Below are positions 40,726-50,040 of a DNA stretch of 64,000 bases, one piece after another. The notes beneath the pieces are model-generated. The model was given only the letters and a program-made list of their open reading frames with translations. It ran no database searches and was not told where the DNA came from. Source of the stretch: Argyresthia goedartella (lineage: Eukaryota > Arthropoda > Insecta > Lepidoptera > Argyresthiidae); assembly GCA_949825045.1 (NCBI GenBank), contig OX463836.1, forward strand, positions 10,185,829 through 10,249,828, given 5' to 3'. Numbering within the stretch: position 1 is the first letter of the stretch; each line of letters starts with the position of its first letter. Position numbers and translations under genes: made by a program.

Positions 40726-41430
40726 TTATTCTAATTTAATAAATATATCAAAATATTTCCTGTACCTTCCCTTATCTAGCTCACAATCTTTGTTAATTAT
40801 TAAACATGCGTATTTTTCTTTCCATATATCAGTAGCCATTGATTTAAATCTATGCCAACTCATATCAGAATTGACATGCTCATCATAAATATGTTTTAAA
40901 TTTACATCATCTTGTTTGAAGATAACTAATAAATTAGCATTATCTCGAATCAACTGCTTAGGTATTTTTGAGTAAGTTTGCGATAAATAAAAACAATCAA
41001 TTTTTTTATGTCGACCCATGGAAAAATAATTACGTATATCACTCTGATTTTCACAGACTACATCATCAAAAATAAATATTGATTTTGTCAAAGCATCGTG
41101 GGGTGGAATAACATTTTTTTCATCTTGGAACAGGAACAATTTAATTTCTGGAATGTATCTTATCACTTCCTCTAAAAATAGATATTTTGGCTGGAAAGCT
41201 GTTTTCGAATAAAGATAAATGTTATGAAATTTTAACCCATTTTCATTTAATAACAAACTTATCATTACATTTGTTTTTCCACAATTCGATGGCCCGCATA
41301 TTATGCAGCGAATGGAATTTGGTAAAAGAATGCTATGTCTAAAAGTGTTAGTATTTTTATCAACTTTTATTTCACAAATATTTAAAGAAACGGGTTGTTT
41401 GATTAACTTCATTTTAGTTTCTGATGACAT
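40726..41430 (-). CDS. Polinton packaging ATPase (FtsK/HerA type)
   Basis: 234 residues. Walker A at about 46-53 (CGPSNCGKTN), Walker B at about 117-123 (SIFIFDDVV), and a sensor-like FYLSQTYSKIPKQLIRDNAN segment. This matches the A32-like genome packaging ATPases of Polintons and large DNA viruses in layout and length. It is predicted to pump the element's DNA into capsids. It is the first gene of the leftward structural block; upstream lies the presumed shared promoter region with the divergent plus-strand gene. Confidence 0.85.
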   Translation of the reverse strand: MSSETKMKLIKQPVSLNICEIKVDKNTNTFRHSILLPNSIRCIICGPSNCGKTNVMISLLLNENGLKFHNIYLYSKTAFQPKYLFLEEVIRYIPEIKLFLFQDEKNVIPPHDALTKSIFIFDDVVCENQSDIRNYFSMGRHKKIDCFYLSQTYSKIPKQLIRDNANLLVIFKQDDVNLKHIYDEHVNSDMSWHRFKSMATDIWKEKYACLIINKDCELDKGRYRKYFDIFIKLE

Positions 41431-41982
41431 AATGAGCTATTAATACATTAAATAGCATGTGTATTTATTGTTTGCATAAGAATAGATTTCATATAGTATA
41501 CCAGGATCATAGCAAATGAAGATCTTTAGTCTATGCCTACCCCTCTTAGGTGAAAAGGTTCAAGCATATGTATGTATGTATGTATGTATGTATATTATTA
41601 TGTTATTGAATACTTATAAAAGTTTGATTAGTTTCTGAAATTCCTAGAAAATGTATCCGTTTTAAGTTTCATCTTTACTTACGTCAGCAGATCTCCTTTT
41701 ATATTAACAAAACCTAAACAACCCTCCCTTCCCCTCGCTCAGTCTATACTCATCACAAGCAGTTTATTTTATATCAGTGTATATTTAACCTAATCAGTGT
41801 GCACATCTAAGTGTCTTAGAGCTCTGAGGGATTACTTCCAGTCTCAAGGATCTAATAAACTATTCAAGCAACTTTATTATTTACAAGTGAGTACCTATTT
41901 TACATGTCTGTTTAAAAATAATATTATACTTCAAATCATTGCTGCAGTAAGTTTTAAAAAACATGTGAATGTTGTTTCAGAA
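41431..41982 (+). promoter_or_regulatory. divergent promoter region with initiator, (TATG)n and 5' leader intron
   Basis: Between the ATPase (minus) and the small plus-strand gene. A (TATG)n microsatellite spans 41567-41592. An arthropod initiator-like ATCAGTGT lies at about 41775. A plausible leader exon ends near 41886 (ACAA|GTGAGT), and an acceptor GTTGTTTCAG lies at 41971-41980, two bases before the ATG context. Confidence 0.5.
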
Positions 41983-42381
41983 ATGTCGGAGAACTCTGTC
42001 TTCAACTACTACAATGTTAGCCCCCCAGCTGTGGACCCTAGTTTGATTGATGAGTTCGGTGTTGGGGGTGAAGGTCAAGATGTAAACGCTTGGCTAGATA
42101 AAGCTGAAAATAGGAGGATAGCATGGTTGGAATCCAAGAAGAAGGAAAAAACCATTGCCCCTAAAAAAAGGAAACTGAATGATGCTTCCTTTATTAAAAA
42201 AGAAAATGCTTCGGGATCATGTGTTATAAAAATTGAAATCGAGGCACTAGACGAACGAAATAAGAATAGAAATGTTGTTGTGCAATATGTGGTAAAAAAT
42301 TTATATGAGGATGTACTCGAAGAGACTGAGAATTTAATTAGAAAAATTTCAAAAAAAATATGTGATAATAGTGATAATTAA
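41983..42381 (+). CDS. Polinton plus-strand gene, 132 aa, unknown function
   Basis: The only Polinton gene on the plus strand. I start it at 41983 (MSENSVFNYYNVSPPAVDPS) because a strong acceptor lies just upstream; the frame is open further 5' to 41797, but that part reads like leader and intron. Features: acidic N terminus, NLS-like KEKTIAPKKRKLNDASF, and a C terminus with amphipathic helices (LYEDVLEETENLIRKISKKI). No homology recognised. A regulator or nuclear factor is possible from the basic patch only. Confidence 0.6.
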   Translation: MSENSVFNYYNVSPPAVDPSLIDEFGVGGEGQDVNAWLDKAENRRIAWLESKKKEKTIAPKKRKLNDASFIKKENASGSCVIKIEIEALDERNKNRNVVVQYVVKNLYEDVLEETENLIRKISKKICDNSDN

Positions 42382-42951
42382 TATCAATAAGTAGTTTTTG
42401 TTATTTATGTTAGCTATCTCACCTTATTCTAGTATACGATGACTTCATACTATTTTATCTAATAAATATATCCCATGTAAATGTAAATGTGAATAAATTG
42501 ATATTTAAAAGTTTGTGTTTAATTTATTTAATGAGATTTTAACTAGGATAGATAAAAACTTCAGTAGATAAAAATTTACAAAGTAGAGCTTGTCTCAGCT
42601 CAAATGACATGCCTCTCCACTTTAAACTCCATCTGCTTGTATGAGAAATGAGGTGGTGCGTCATTTGAGATAAGACAAGCTCTACATTGTTAAGGAACTG
42701 GAGGGTTTCAATAAATGATACAAACAATAAGGTTAAACAATATTATTTTATTGGAATAAGCGAGTAAATATCAACAGTACATGGAGCAAATTATATTAAC
42801 TACAAATACATAAAACCTCATTTGGTTATTTTTACAAAGTTAAACCGCAAAATTTAACAACATTATATCTAAAGTGATGATTCCACTTTAGATATAACAT
42901 GGTTAAATTTTGTTTATTTTTTTTAATTAATTTACAACAGCAGGTTATTTC
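42382..42951. terminator. convergent 3' region with strong hairpins (42849-42911)
   Basis: Between the convergent plus-strand gene and the polymerase gene. 42849-42911 folds into a stem of about 28 bp with 3 mismatches (ATTATATCTAAAGTG pairing with CCACTTTAGATATAAC). A second inverted pair is GTAGAGCTTGTCTCA (about 42584) with TAAGACAAGCTCTAC (about 42672). Either could be a bidirectional 3' end signal or a foldback insertion. The role is inferred from position. Confidence 0.45.
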
Positions 42952-45900
42952 TTAAAATATAGTGGAATAATGTCCCCAGGGCAATGTTTTAAAACTTCCA
43001 TTTAATATCTGTCTTTTATCATCATTTGCATTTAAAACAACCTTATTTACTTTTTGTGTATAGACACAGTGATTTTTAGATCGTATAAAATACATTGAAT
43101 CTTTAAATTCTATGTTTTTAAATAAAGCATCCTTATATTTATTAATATCCAATTTTTTTACAACACATTTTTTCACACCCTTGGCTTTCTTAACTGAACA
43201 GTTTTTATTTGTCTCTATACAATACAACTTGGCTCTTAAGCCCACAAATTCTGAAATAACATCCCCACTCATCTCATCTTTAAAATATCCTGGAATTTGT
43301 TTATTTAAACATGGCATATTGTACACATTGTCACACTTAAAATTACTAGTATCAAAATATTTAATATGTTTTTTCATGTCTTCATAAATATCCTCTGTAT
43401 TTATAAGATACAGAAGGCTATCTGTATCTGTGTAACATAGTTGGATGTTCTTGTCATAAATTTTTTTCATTACTGAGTAATGAAAATTATATAAATGTGT
43501 TTTTGCTAGATCTAATATACTAAAACCTACATAAATTGGTTTATCCAGAATGACTTTTGAGGGCTCCATCTGTATGACTACCAAATCTTTTGAAATAATG
43601 GCCAAATTTTTAAAATTAGGAGCGCTTATATATTTTTCAGCACCAATATATTTGTTTGTTTTATTTGATGAATCAGACCAAATGTTTATCAGTTTCACAT
43701 CTACCTGCTTTCTCTTATTCTCTATAGTCTTACCAAAAATTGAGTTATTTTGTTTCTTGAAAAAATTTTTTTCGAATTCAGACTTTGCGTTTTGTCTTAG
43801 AGTTGTATTGAGAGTTATATAAGGTTCTAAAAATGCTCTTTGATCAAATGAAAGAACTCTATGAATTTTAAGTAATTGTAAGCCATGTTCTAAGCATTTT
43901 TGTAAATGTACATAATGAATCACATACTTATATTTATCAAATAAATTGGATACTAATTTTATATTTTTACCAAGGGGAAATGGAACCTTTAATTGTTCTG
44001 CAGCAAACGGTAGATCTGCATGATTGTCATGAATTTCAGAAGGATAATGTAAATCTACTTCAAGAATGAAACCTGTATCACTATGAGAACTTATCGTCAT
44101 GACATTAAAATTGATCAATTCATTTTCTTTTAAAAATCTAAAATTTCCGGTGGGTAATTTTGACATCATCACATATCCATATAAATTAACACAGTCAAAA
44201 TACATTAAATAATTTGAAGATATGTTAGGTTTATAATCGGATAAATATTTATTATTCGCTTTTGCATACCGTCGTGAGCATTGAGCTAAACCCCCTCTGA
44301 TACCTTTTTCAAACATTTGATAGATTTCAACATCTGATATTAAGTCTAACTCAACACCTGTATAAAGCTGCATAGCATCCCAACTTAAAGATGGTGAAGA
44401 AACATAGTGACAAGGGTCTAGATTGTAATGATTAAGACTCATAAATCTAAATTTTTCAAATACGTCAGAAAGTAATAAAACATCACATTTCAAGTAAAAA
44501 TCTGTATAGTCTCCAAGAGTTTTCATTCCAAATGTTTCCCAAACATTCATAGCATGATTATAATCATCATTGGTAATAATCTCAGAAGTGAGTTTGTTAT
44601 AAAATTTGTTTCTGTCTGGTAATGTGGTCTCATTATATCTATCCCACGAATCTACATAGTCATAGCAAAAGACACCTTTTCTCCGAGCTAAATTAAACAT
44701 CTTTTCATCTTCATAAAATGACTTTAAGTTAATGAAGTCTTCGGTTTCAAGTGTTTTAATGAGATTATCTAAACTTGAATCCAAAAAATTTAAAGAATCA
44801 ACAAATTTCAGCTGAGCAGTATGTTGTCTGTCAAGTGGGATAAACTTTGTAAAGGAAATATATTTTTCTTTGTTTTTTGGTAATAGTTTAATGCGACCAC
44901 ATATTTTAGATAGCTCTACAATAAATAGATGACAATCGTAACCAGAAAGGTTATGGAAAATTATTGGAATGAATGGACAAGTCTTACAATTTAAATTGCA
45001 TGAATTGTGTGCAGGTCCTCTAAATTTCCCAGTAAAGTGATCATGATCTAGAACTTTTGTATCTTCGAGAGAAAATGATTTTTTACATATATGACAGTTA
45101 GTTGTATTTTCCACTCTTAATTTTTCTTCTTCTGTTAAGGGAGTCATTTCTCTTTGTACAGATAATATTTTATGTAAACGAAGCAAATCCTTGCAAATTG
45201 ACTCACAAAACTTTTGAGAACAGTTGGAACCCCTGTAGGAAACATAATCATTTAACTCTGGATTAGACTTACAACAAATGAAATAACCGAAACAAGTTGC
45301 TTCGTGTACCTGCACATTCTCTACATGAGTGGATTTATGTTTATCTGAATACTCGCGGAGTAAACTCTCGAAGTCACCATATATCACTATTGGAATCCTT
45401 TGTGTTCTTTCATAATTTGAAAAACCTGTTTTGCTGCCTTCCTCAGGAAGAACAGTCTGTATCCCTGCACAATTATGACTTGCTAACTTCTCTTCTGTAC
45501 TAAAGTACATGAAGCATTCATCACAAAGATGAATTCGTGATTTGTGTTTCGTGAGTTGGTTGTGTAAGAGCTTTCCCATATCTTTAATTAAACAGAAATG
45601 ATTTTTCGATTTACAACTGATAAATAACAAATTCACATGCTCAACACGTCTTCGCAAAGTTTTGTATAGAGGACCTGTTATACTACCATGTTCATCTAAT
45701 CCATAAATATTGACACTCACTCCCGTATTATGTCTTTCAAACCATTTAATACATTTAAAGCTGGGGGGAAATGACATTCCTGAAGTGTTAAAAAAGTTAG
45801 AGAAATGAGGGTAAGATGAAAGTCTATTGGGATTATTTTTTGCAGGATATAAATGTGCTACAATGCTCCACAAAAAACAGTACTCATCATTATTTTTTAT

Positions 45901-46455
45901 ATTTAGACAAGACTTTGTGTTTTGAATACTTTTCGGAAGTGGTATGTACGATCCTGCTTTCAACGGACTAAATTTCGCAATGTTTATCTCCAAATGACTT
46001 ACTGACTCTATAGTCCACCCCGACTCTGCGTGTTCAAACTCTAAGCACTTCATTAGCAAAAGGTTTGATAAATCATGGTATAAAACGGAAATATCAGTAC
46101 TTTGCAATACCATGGTATATTTTGTGTTAAATGATTTTAAAGATTGAGTGTTATCTTTAGGTAGATTATATGTAATAAAAAGTTCTATGTTTACTTTTAA
46201 CGATCGATGTTTTCTTAGAAGGGTGCTTATAAGATTACTAACGGTAGAATAGTTATCTGACAAAAAAAAATCAGGTACAAGATATTCTTTTTCAGGATTG
46301 ACTCTATAACTGATTATTCTATTTCTAAACGCTGTTGCTATTATTTTAACATTGCTTAACTCAGTTCGTATCAAACAGTTAGATTTGTGAATGCTACTTT
46401 TCTTGTGAGAAGATAATCGTGAGACATATGCTTGACATTCTTGACAATAAACCAT
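42952..46455 (-). CDS. protein-primed DNA polymerase B (pPolB)
   Basis: 1167 residues, uninterrupted. 3'-5' exonuclease motifs: YGDFESLL (D361, E363), FHNLSGYDCH (about 500-508), YLKCDVLLLSD (about 654). Polymerase motifs: A in YFDCVNLYGY (D753), B in KKQNNSIFGKT (about 900-909), C in YTDTDS (1008-1013). Two Cys/His clusters are at the N terminus (C4, C7; C311, C314). An HNH/endonuclease VII-like insert lies at about 454-495 (CHICKKSF..VLDHDHFTGKF..CNLNCK). It copies the linear element from protein-primed ends. It is the first minus-strand gene from the right end, and no frameshift or stop is seen. Confidence 0.95.
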   Translation of the reverse strand: MVYCQECQAYVSRLSSHKKSSIHKSNCLIRTELSNVKIIATAFRNRIISYRVNPEKEYLVPDFFLSDNYSTVSNLISTLLRKHRSLKVNIELFITYNLPKDNTQSLKSFNTKYTMVLQSTDISVLYHDLSNLLLMKCLEFEHAESGWTIESVSHLEINIAKFSPLKAGSYIPLPKSIQNTKSCLNIKNNDEYCFLWSIVAHLYPAKNNPNRLSSYPHFSNFFNTSGMSFPPSFKCIKWFERHNTGVSVNIYGLDEHGSITGPLYKTLRRRVEHVNLLFISCKSKNHFCLIKDMGKLLHNQLTKHKSRIHLCDECFMYFSTEEKLASHNCAGIQTVLPEEGSKTGFSNYERTQRIPIVIYGDFESLLREYSDKHKSTHVENVQVHEATCFGYFICCKSNPELNDYVSYRGSNCSQKFCESICKDLLRLHKILSVQREMTPLTEEEKLRVENTTNCHICKKSFSLEDTKVLDHDHFTGKFRGPAHNSCNLNCKTCPFIPIIFHNLSGYDCHLFIVELSKICGRIKLLPKNKEKYISFTKFIPLDRQHTAQLKFVDSLNFLDSSLDNLIKTLETEDFINLKSFYEDEKMFNLARRKGVFCYDYVDSWDRYNETTLPDRNKFYNKLTSEIITNDDYNHAMNVWETFGMKTLGDYTDFYLKCDVLLLSDVFEKFRFMSLNHYNLDPCHYVSSPSLSWDAMQLYTGVELDLISDVEIYQMFEKGIRGGLAQCSRRYAKANNKYLSDYKPNISSNYLMYFDCVNLYGYVMMSKLPTGNFRFLKENELINFNVMTISSHSDTGFILEVDLHYPSEIHDNHADLPFAAEQLKVPFPLGKNIKLVSNLFDKYKYVIHYVHLQKCLEHGLQLLKIHRVLSFDQRAFLEPYITLNTTLRQNAKSEFEKNFFKKQNNSIFGKTIENKRKQVDVKLINIWSDSSNKTNKYIGAEKYISAPNFKNLAIISKDLVVIQMEPSKVILDKPIYVGFSILDLAKTHLYNFHYSVMKKIYDKNIQLCYTDTDSLLYLINTEDIYEDMKKHIKYFDTSNFKCDNVYNMPCLNKQIPGYFKDEMSGDVISEFVGLRAKLYCIETNKNCSVKKAKGVKKCVVKKLDINKYKDALFKNIEFKDSMYFIRSKNHCVYTQKVNKVVLNANDDKRQILNGSFKTLPWGHYSTIF

Positions 46456-46689
46456 TTTTATCTGTAGGTAAGAGAATTATCTATTTAATCAAATACTGCT
46501 GTTGTAAAAGATTAGTAAAATATCAAATTATGTGAACGATGAAAAAATTATAACAATGACTTGTATTGATTACATGAATTTTTATGTTAATAAGTTGCTA
46601 AAAATATTAAGATTTAAAAAAACAAAGGATAAATGACAGACGGAGGCTGATTCTTACGCTTGCGATATTCGGATATCGACAGCTTTGCA
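46456..46689. other. spacer upstream of pPolB
   Basis: No gene. CAAAGGATAAATGAC occurs at about 46623 and again at about 46704, a short direct repeat flanking about 80 bp. Confidence 0.35.
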
Positions 46690-47001
46690 TTACATAATAT
46701 TCAAAGGATAAATGACTGGTCTTACTCCCTTGAATTGCTCCTTACTATCAGTAACTACTTTTGAAATCGAATGCCATAGGGGAGCATCTCCATTTACATT
46801 CGTTTTCATATGTATCAAAGCCAATTTACATCTGTCCCGATCTCCTAACTTGCTTCCCTCTAACTCACGGCTGTTGTACACCCGTAGCTCCACATAATAT
46901 TCGCCTCGACGTGAAGGATCGGACTGGAATGAACACCCCGAGCCGGTGCGACGTGAAAGAAAGTTCTTGAGCGCTGATGCACGAATCGGCTCTAGCTCAT
47001 C
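46690..47001 (-). CDS. unrecognised gene inside the Polinton, terminal exon
   Basis: A 103-codon phase-0 exon plus stop after acceptor CATCTTTACAG on the minus strand. It begins DELEPIRASALKNFLSRRTG and continues GEYYVELRVYNSRELEGSKL to SKEQFKGVRPVIYPLNIM. No domain is recognised. Its acidic start continues the acidic end of the upstream exon (ATFPDSE|DELEP), which supports the splice. It could be a captured host gene, a Polinton accessory gene, or part of a later insertion. Confidence 0.45.
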   Translation of the reverse strand, partial: DELEPIRASALKNFLSRRTGSGCSFQSDPSRRGEYYVELRVYNSRELEGSKLGDRDRCKLALIHMKTNVNGDAPLWHSISKVVTDSKEQFKGVRPVIYPLNIM

Positions 47002-47227
47002 CTGTAAAGATGTGAAATAGGCATTCGCTATTATTTAAAAAAAATATATTTTACATTGTCAATGTAATTTCACTAGTAAAATATGCATGTCAATCAATTA
47101 TTATTAGCAATTATTTTAAAACTGTGAGTTAAGTTGGATTAAGATAAGAGGAAATTGTTTTTACGAAACATTTTTGGTATATCTTTAATCAAAAGTTAAT
47201 CAAAGTAATTACAAATAAAATTAGGGG

Positions 47228-47340
47228 CGGGGCTTGCGGTGCAGAAGTTGTGCGTCTGCCTACCATGCGAGGGATCGCGGATTCGAATCCCGGCTGGATA
47301 ACTAAATAAAAAACAAACATCAGATCTTGAATGTTTACAT
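47228..47340 (+). mobile_element. tRNA-derived SINE, copy in the intron
   Basis: A tRNA-like head (GGGGCTTGCGGTGCAGAAGT, and B box GGATTCGAATCCCGGCTGG) followed by a short body. Related to the copy at 47772-47936. Confidence 0.6.
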
Positions 47341-47476
47341 GTTTGTGCTACAGATAAAAGTAAATAATGATTAAAAAATTAAAATAGACGAGCATAAAAT
47401 ATTATTCAAACAAGATGCTACATTTAGTTTAAAACATGAGAAATGGTTGTTTAAATAAAATAATATTAAAGCTTAC

Positions 47477-47702
47477 CTCGGAATCTGGGAAGGTAGCAAT
47501 TCTCTTCCGTTTCTTGGGCTGAGCACAAGGAATGGGCTCCTCATCCGACTCAGAACCGGCATCAGTTAGTGCTGGTGTTGGGATTGCCGCCGCTTTTTTC
47601 GCTTTAGGGGTTGAAGTTTTTTTCGCCTTCGCAGCAGGTTTTTTCTTCTGAACTTCGCTCCTGATCTCCTCGTCTACGTCAGAATCAAATGGGCTGGACC
47701 AC
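47477..47702 (-). CDS. unrecognised gene inside the Polinton, upstream exon
   Basis: 226 bp with acceptor TTAATATTTTAG and donor GAG|GTAAGC. The first base completes a codon from an exon not found, then 75 codons follow (WSSPFDSDVDEEIRSEVQKK, an Ala/Lys-rich AAKAKKTSTPKAKKAAAIPT segment, SESDEEP, and NLS-like PKKRKRIATFPDSE). The composition is that of a disordered, nuclear chromatin-associated tail. Upstream, on the minus strand, a poly(A)/SINE insertion at 47724-47936 separates it from any further exon. Confidence 0.5.
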
Positions 47703-47721
47703 CTAAAATATTAATAGAATG

Positions 47722-47772
<51 letters not shown>

Positions 47773-47936
47773 GGTCTCGGTGGCGCAGCGGTTGTACGTC
47801 TGCCTACCATGCTAGAGGTTTCGGATTCTAATTCCGTTGGGACAAAAAAACCTTCCTAGGTCTTAGAGATTAACATGTTTGTATTATCGCTGTTTCTGGT
47901 TCCCATGACACAAGGTATCCAAGTGCGGGATCCATA
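47722..47936 (+). mobile_element. long A tract followed by a tRNA-derived SINE
   Basis: About 47 A residues in a row (47724-47770), then CGGTCTCGGTGGCGCAGCGG (A-box region), a decayed B box GGATTCTAATTCC, and a body ending TTCTGGTTCCCATGACAC, then AAGGTATCCAAGTGCGGG. Fragments of this body also occur at 18868-18975 and 13135-13215. Confidence 0.7.
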
Positions 47937-48506
47937 AGTGATAAAAAATCAAACTTACATACTTATGTCTTCAGTTCTTCAGCAGCACTAATTCACAAAA
48001 CACGAGCTCACTCGAAGATATCGACGCAAGTATTAGAAAAGCGGCTTTCATCTAGTTGCATCAATATTTATAAGCTTTGATTTATAAAGGTGCATCAACA
48101 TCGAACTTTCAATGGAAAAAATACTGTTAACCGGTGTAATAAAAAAAATTAAAAAAATCTAATGGCATAGGATTTTGAACCTTATACTTAGTATATTTCA
48201 AGTACTTATTATCAATTTTGTTTCCAACTATTAACAATCATTGTATGAACGCTGCCTTAGCTGACTGAATTTGGTCAATGGTTGTACTGGATAAGGACAA
48301 GTGTGTAATTAGAAACATAATTTTTAAATGGTTATGAGATGTACCTTTAAATACATTGATGGGTTTATTGGCATCATTAAAAATATCGTCCACTCTAAAC
48401 AAGCAGTGAAAATTTCAATGTAAGCAGGGTTTTTAAGAGCATGGTTTTTGAGACAATTGTTTAGGATAACTGAATTATGTTGAGCTCTCAATGCAATGGA
48501 TTCATA
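47937..48506. other. Polinton right arm, no gene recognised
   Basis: On the minus strand an ATG near 48052 begins a 27-codon frame (MKAAFLILASISSSELVFCE) that looks like a signal peptide but stops at once. Too short to call. Confidence 0.3.
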
Positions 48507-48823
48507 CAGGGTGTTGATTTGTAAAGTTACACCCGACTCAGAGCCGATAGTTTACCATCTGAAAATTTTCCTGAAATTACCTAAAAGTGTGGATACACCC
48601 CCCCAGTCACCGCGCCCGAGTGCTAATAGACTCTTCCCCGCGCCCTGAACCTCAATCCACCCAGTGCAACACTTTTTGGACGACATTTCTATGTTTTTTT
48701 AATATTTGTAAAATCAAAAAAATATTAATTTAATTTTTACTGAAAAAAAAAATTTATTTTTGCTTTAGTATCATGTATTTAACCACCTCTGAGCTCGGCG
48801 TAACTTTACAAATCAACACCCTG
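48507..48823. mobile_element. MITE, 317 bp, TA target duplication
   Basis: Termini CAGGGTGTTGATTTGTAAAG and CTTTACAAATCAACACCCTG are inverted, with TA on each side (48505-48506, 48824-48825). No coding capacity. A post-insertion passenger of the Polinton. Confidence 0.8.
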
Positions 48824-48912
48824 TATAAAGCGCATAGCGCCTTCCTTATTCGTGATAGCTCCTTATATGCATAAGTTTGTTATGATTATGACATGGAACA
48901 CTTATAAGGAAT

Positions 48913-49250
48913 ATCTCTGTCGTAGGCATATCATCGAATTGGCCATATCACGATATGGCCAAACGTGAAATATCATAAATCGATTAAATCTTTTAGGGCA
49001 CACACTGCGGTAGCTTAGGTGAAGACTAGAGGGAGTGAGCGCAGCGAAGCCCTCGAATAGTCTTCGTGTTAGTTTGACATGTATAACACAAAAAAAACAT
49101 CATGCAGTGCTGAATAACAATGCTTTTAAAAAGACATGTTTTCATTAAAACAGGTCATATCATGATATGGCAACCCATTTCATGATATGGTCAAGCCATT
49201 TCTGACCATATTGTGATATGGCCAAATCGACGATATGGCTACGACATCTC
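48913..49250. mobile_element. MITE with palindromic CATATC-rich TIRs and shared hairpin core
   Basis: Ends GTCGTAGGCATATCATCGAA and TCGACGATATGGCTACGAC are inverted over about 40 bp, with extra GGCCATATCACGATATGGCC-type palindromes inside. The centre (about 49003-49085) carries the hairpin core CTGCGGTAGCTTAGGTGAAG also found in the MITEs at 4757 and 7137. Confidence 0.7.
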
Positions 49251-49829
49251 TAAGTAAACAAATGCAGTGTGAATGAAATACGTCACAACCTTGTCATCAG
49301 AGTTCCAAGGGTCATCATAATATGGATTCAGGTTTAAAACTTTAATTCTCCAGTATAAAATGAATCAAGTCCTACATCGCGCTATCAAAGTTTTTCATTC
49401 TTTTAGTATATAAGAAGTGTAAGATAAACTACAGTTAGACTGGTTCTGTGTGAGATGCTTTAGTTAAATTGGCCCGATTTACTACTGCTCTTATACATGT
49501 CCCATTGTCAACCATGCAAATTTGTCTCTTGAGGTGATTAGGGTTTGGGCAACCCGAAAGCAGCTTTAGACATAACCGCAAGGGAACAAGTACCACATAC
49601 CAAGTGCCAAGTACCATATGCCACATACCAGACCAACCTAAGTGTTGAGAGAGATGTCGCAACAAGTGCCACGTACCACGTACCACGTATCAAGTAAAGA
49701 CATCTCTCGAAACGCGAAGGTTTTGCTGCTATTTTTTATATCTTGAAATGAAAATTATTGATCACTTAGTGGACACAATTTTCATTATTTTATGTCTGTC
49801 AAGCAGACTAATTGTTAACTGCATAGCGT
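49251..49829. other. Polinton right arm, no gene recognised
   Basis: Contains short tandem words (CCACGTACCACGTACCACGTA near 49670) and an inverted pair AGAGATGTC/GACATCTCTC (about 49650-49705). No gene supported. Confidence 0.35.
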
Positions 49830-50032
49830 ACAATAAGATTTTGTAGCTCAGGTCGTCATCAGTCAATAGAAAAGAGGTGCAGTATGAATTAGACACACTT
49901 CAGAATAAACAGGTTGCCGTTTAAAACCTGCAGGGTAGGATAACATTGTGGGGTTTTGCAGCACAAACCGAGCGGAGCGAGCGAAGCGAGCGGCGCGAAT
50001 TTGTGATGCAGAACCCCCAATGTTACCCTACT
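49830..50032 (-). repeat. Polinton right TIR
   Basis: Inverted match to 34704-34915 with a few substitutions and one roughly 10-bp gap. It ends AATGTTACCCTACT next to the duplicated ACTGTT. Confidence 0.93.
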
Positions 50033-50040
50033 ACTGTTCG

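Larger units (their letters stand above)
34704..50032 (-). mobile_element. Maverick/Polinton (adintovirus-like) element, 15.3 kb, complete
   Basis: Terminal inverted repeats start AGTAGGGTAACATT at both ends. The 6-bp target duplication is ACTGTT (34698-34703 and 50033-50038). Gene content is the Polinton set: protein-primed polymerase B, FtsK/HerA-like ATPase, integrase, adenain-like protease, double-jelly-roll-type major capsid and penton candidates, plus a pVI-like protein. All are on the minus strand except one small gene (41983-42381). The genes are open, and the TIRs differ by only a few bases and small indels. Later insertions (SINEs, MITEs) are confined to the 46.5-50 kb end. This is an endogenous copy of a virus-like transposon of insects; capsid formation is predicted for such elements from gene content. 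Confidence 0.95.

Noticed and set aside
41797..41982. N-terminal extension of the plus-strand Polinton gene
   Set aside because: The stretch contains a donor and acceptor pair and reads like leader and intron; the ATG at 41983 is preferred.
35432..46000. Plus-strand frames inside the Polinton (for example 37994-38287, 39876-40226, 43112-43387)
   Set aside because: Antisense to clear minus-strand genes; Leu/Phe/Ser-rich products typical of shadow frames in AT-rich coding DNA.
47228..47300. tRNA gene
   Set aside because: The tRNA-like head is followed by SINE body sequence shared with other copies; no closing acceptor stem is visible.
47724..47770. Poly(A) tail of a processed retrogene
   Set aside because: The A run is at the 5' side of a SINE and no retrogene body precedes it on either strand; more likely an expanded SINE or LINE tail or microsatellite.
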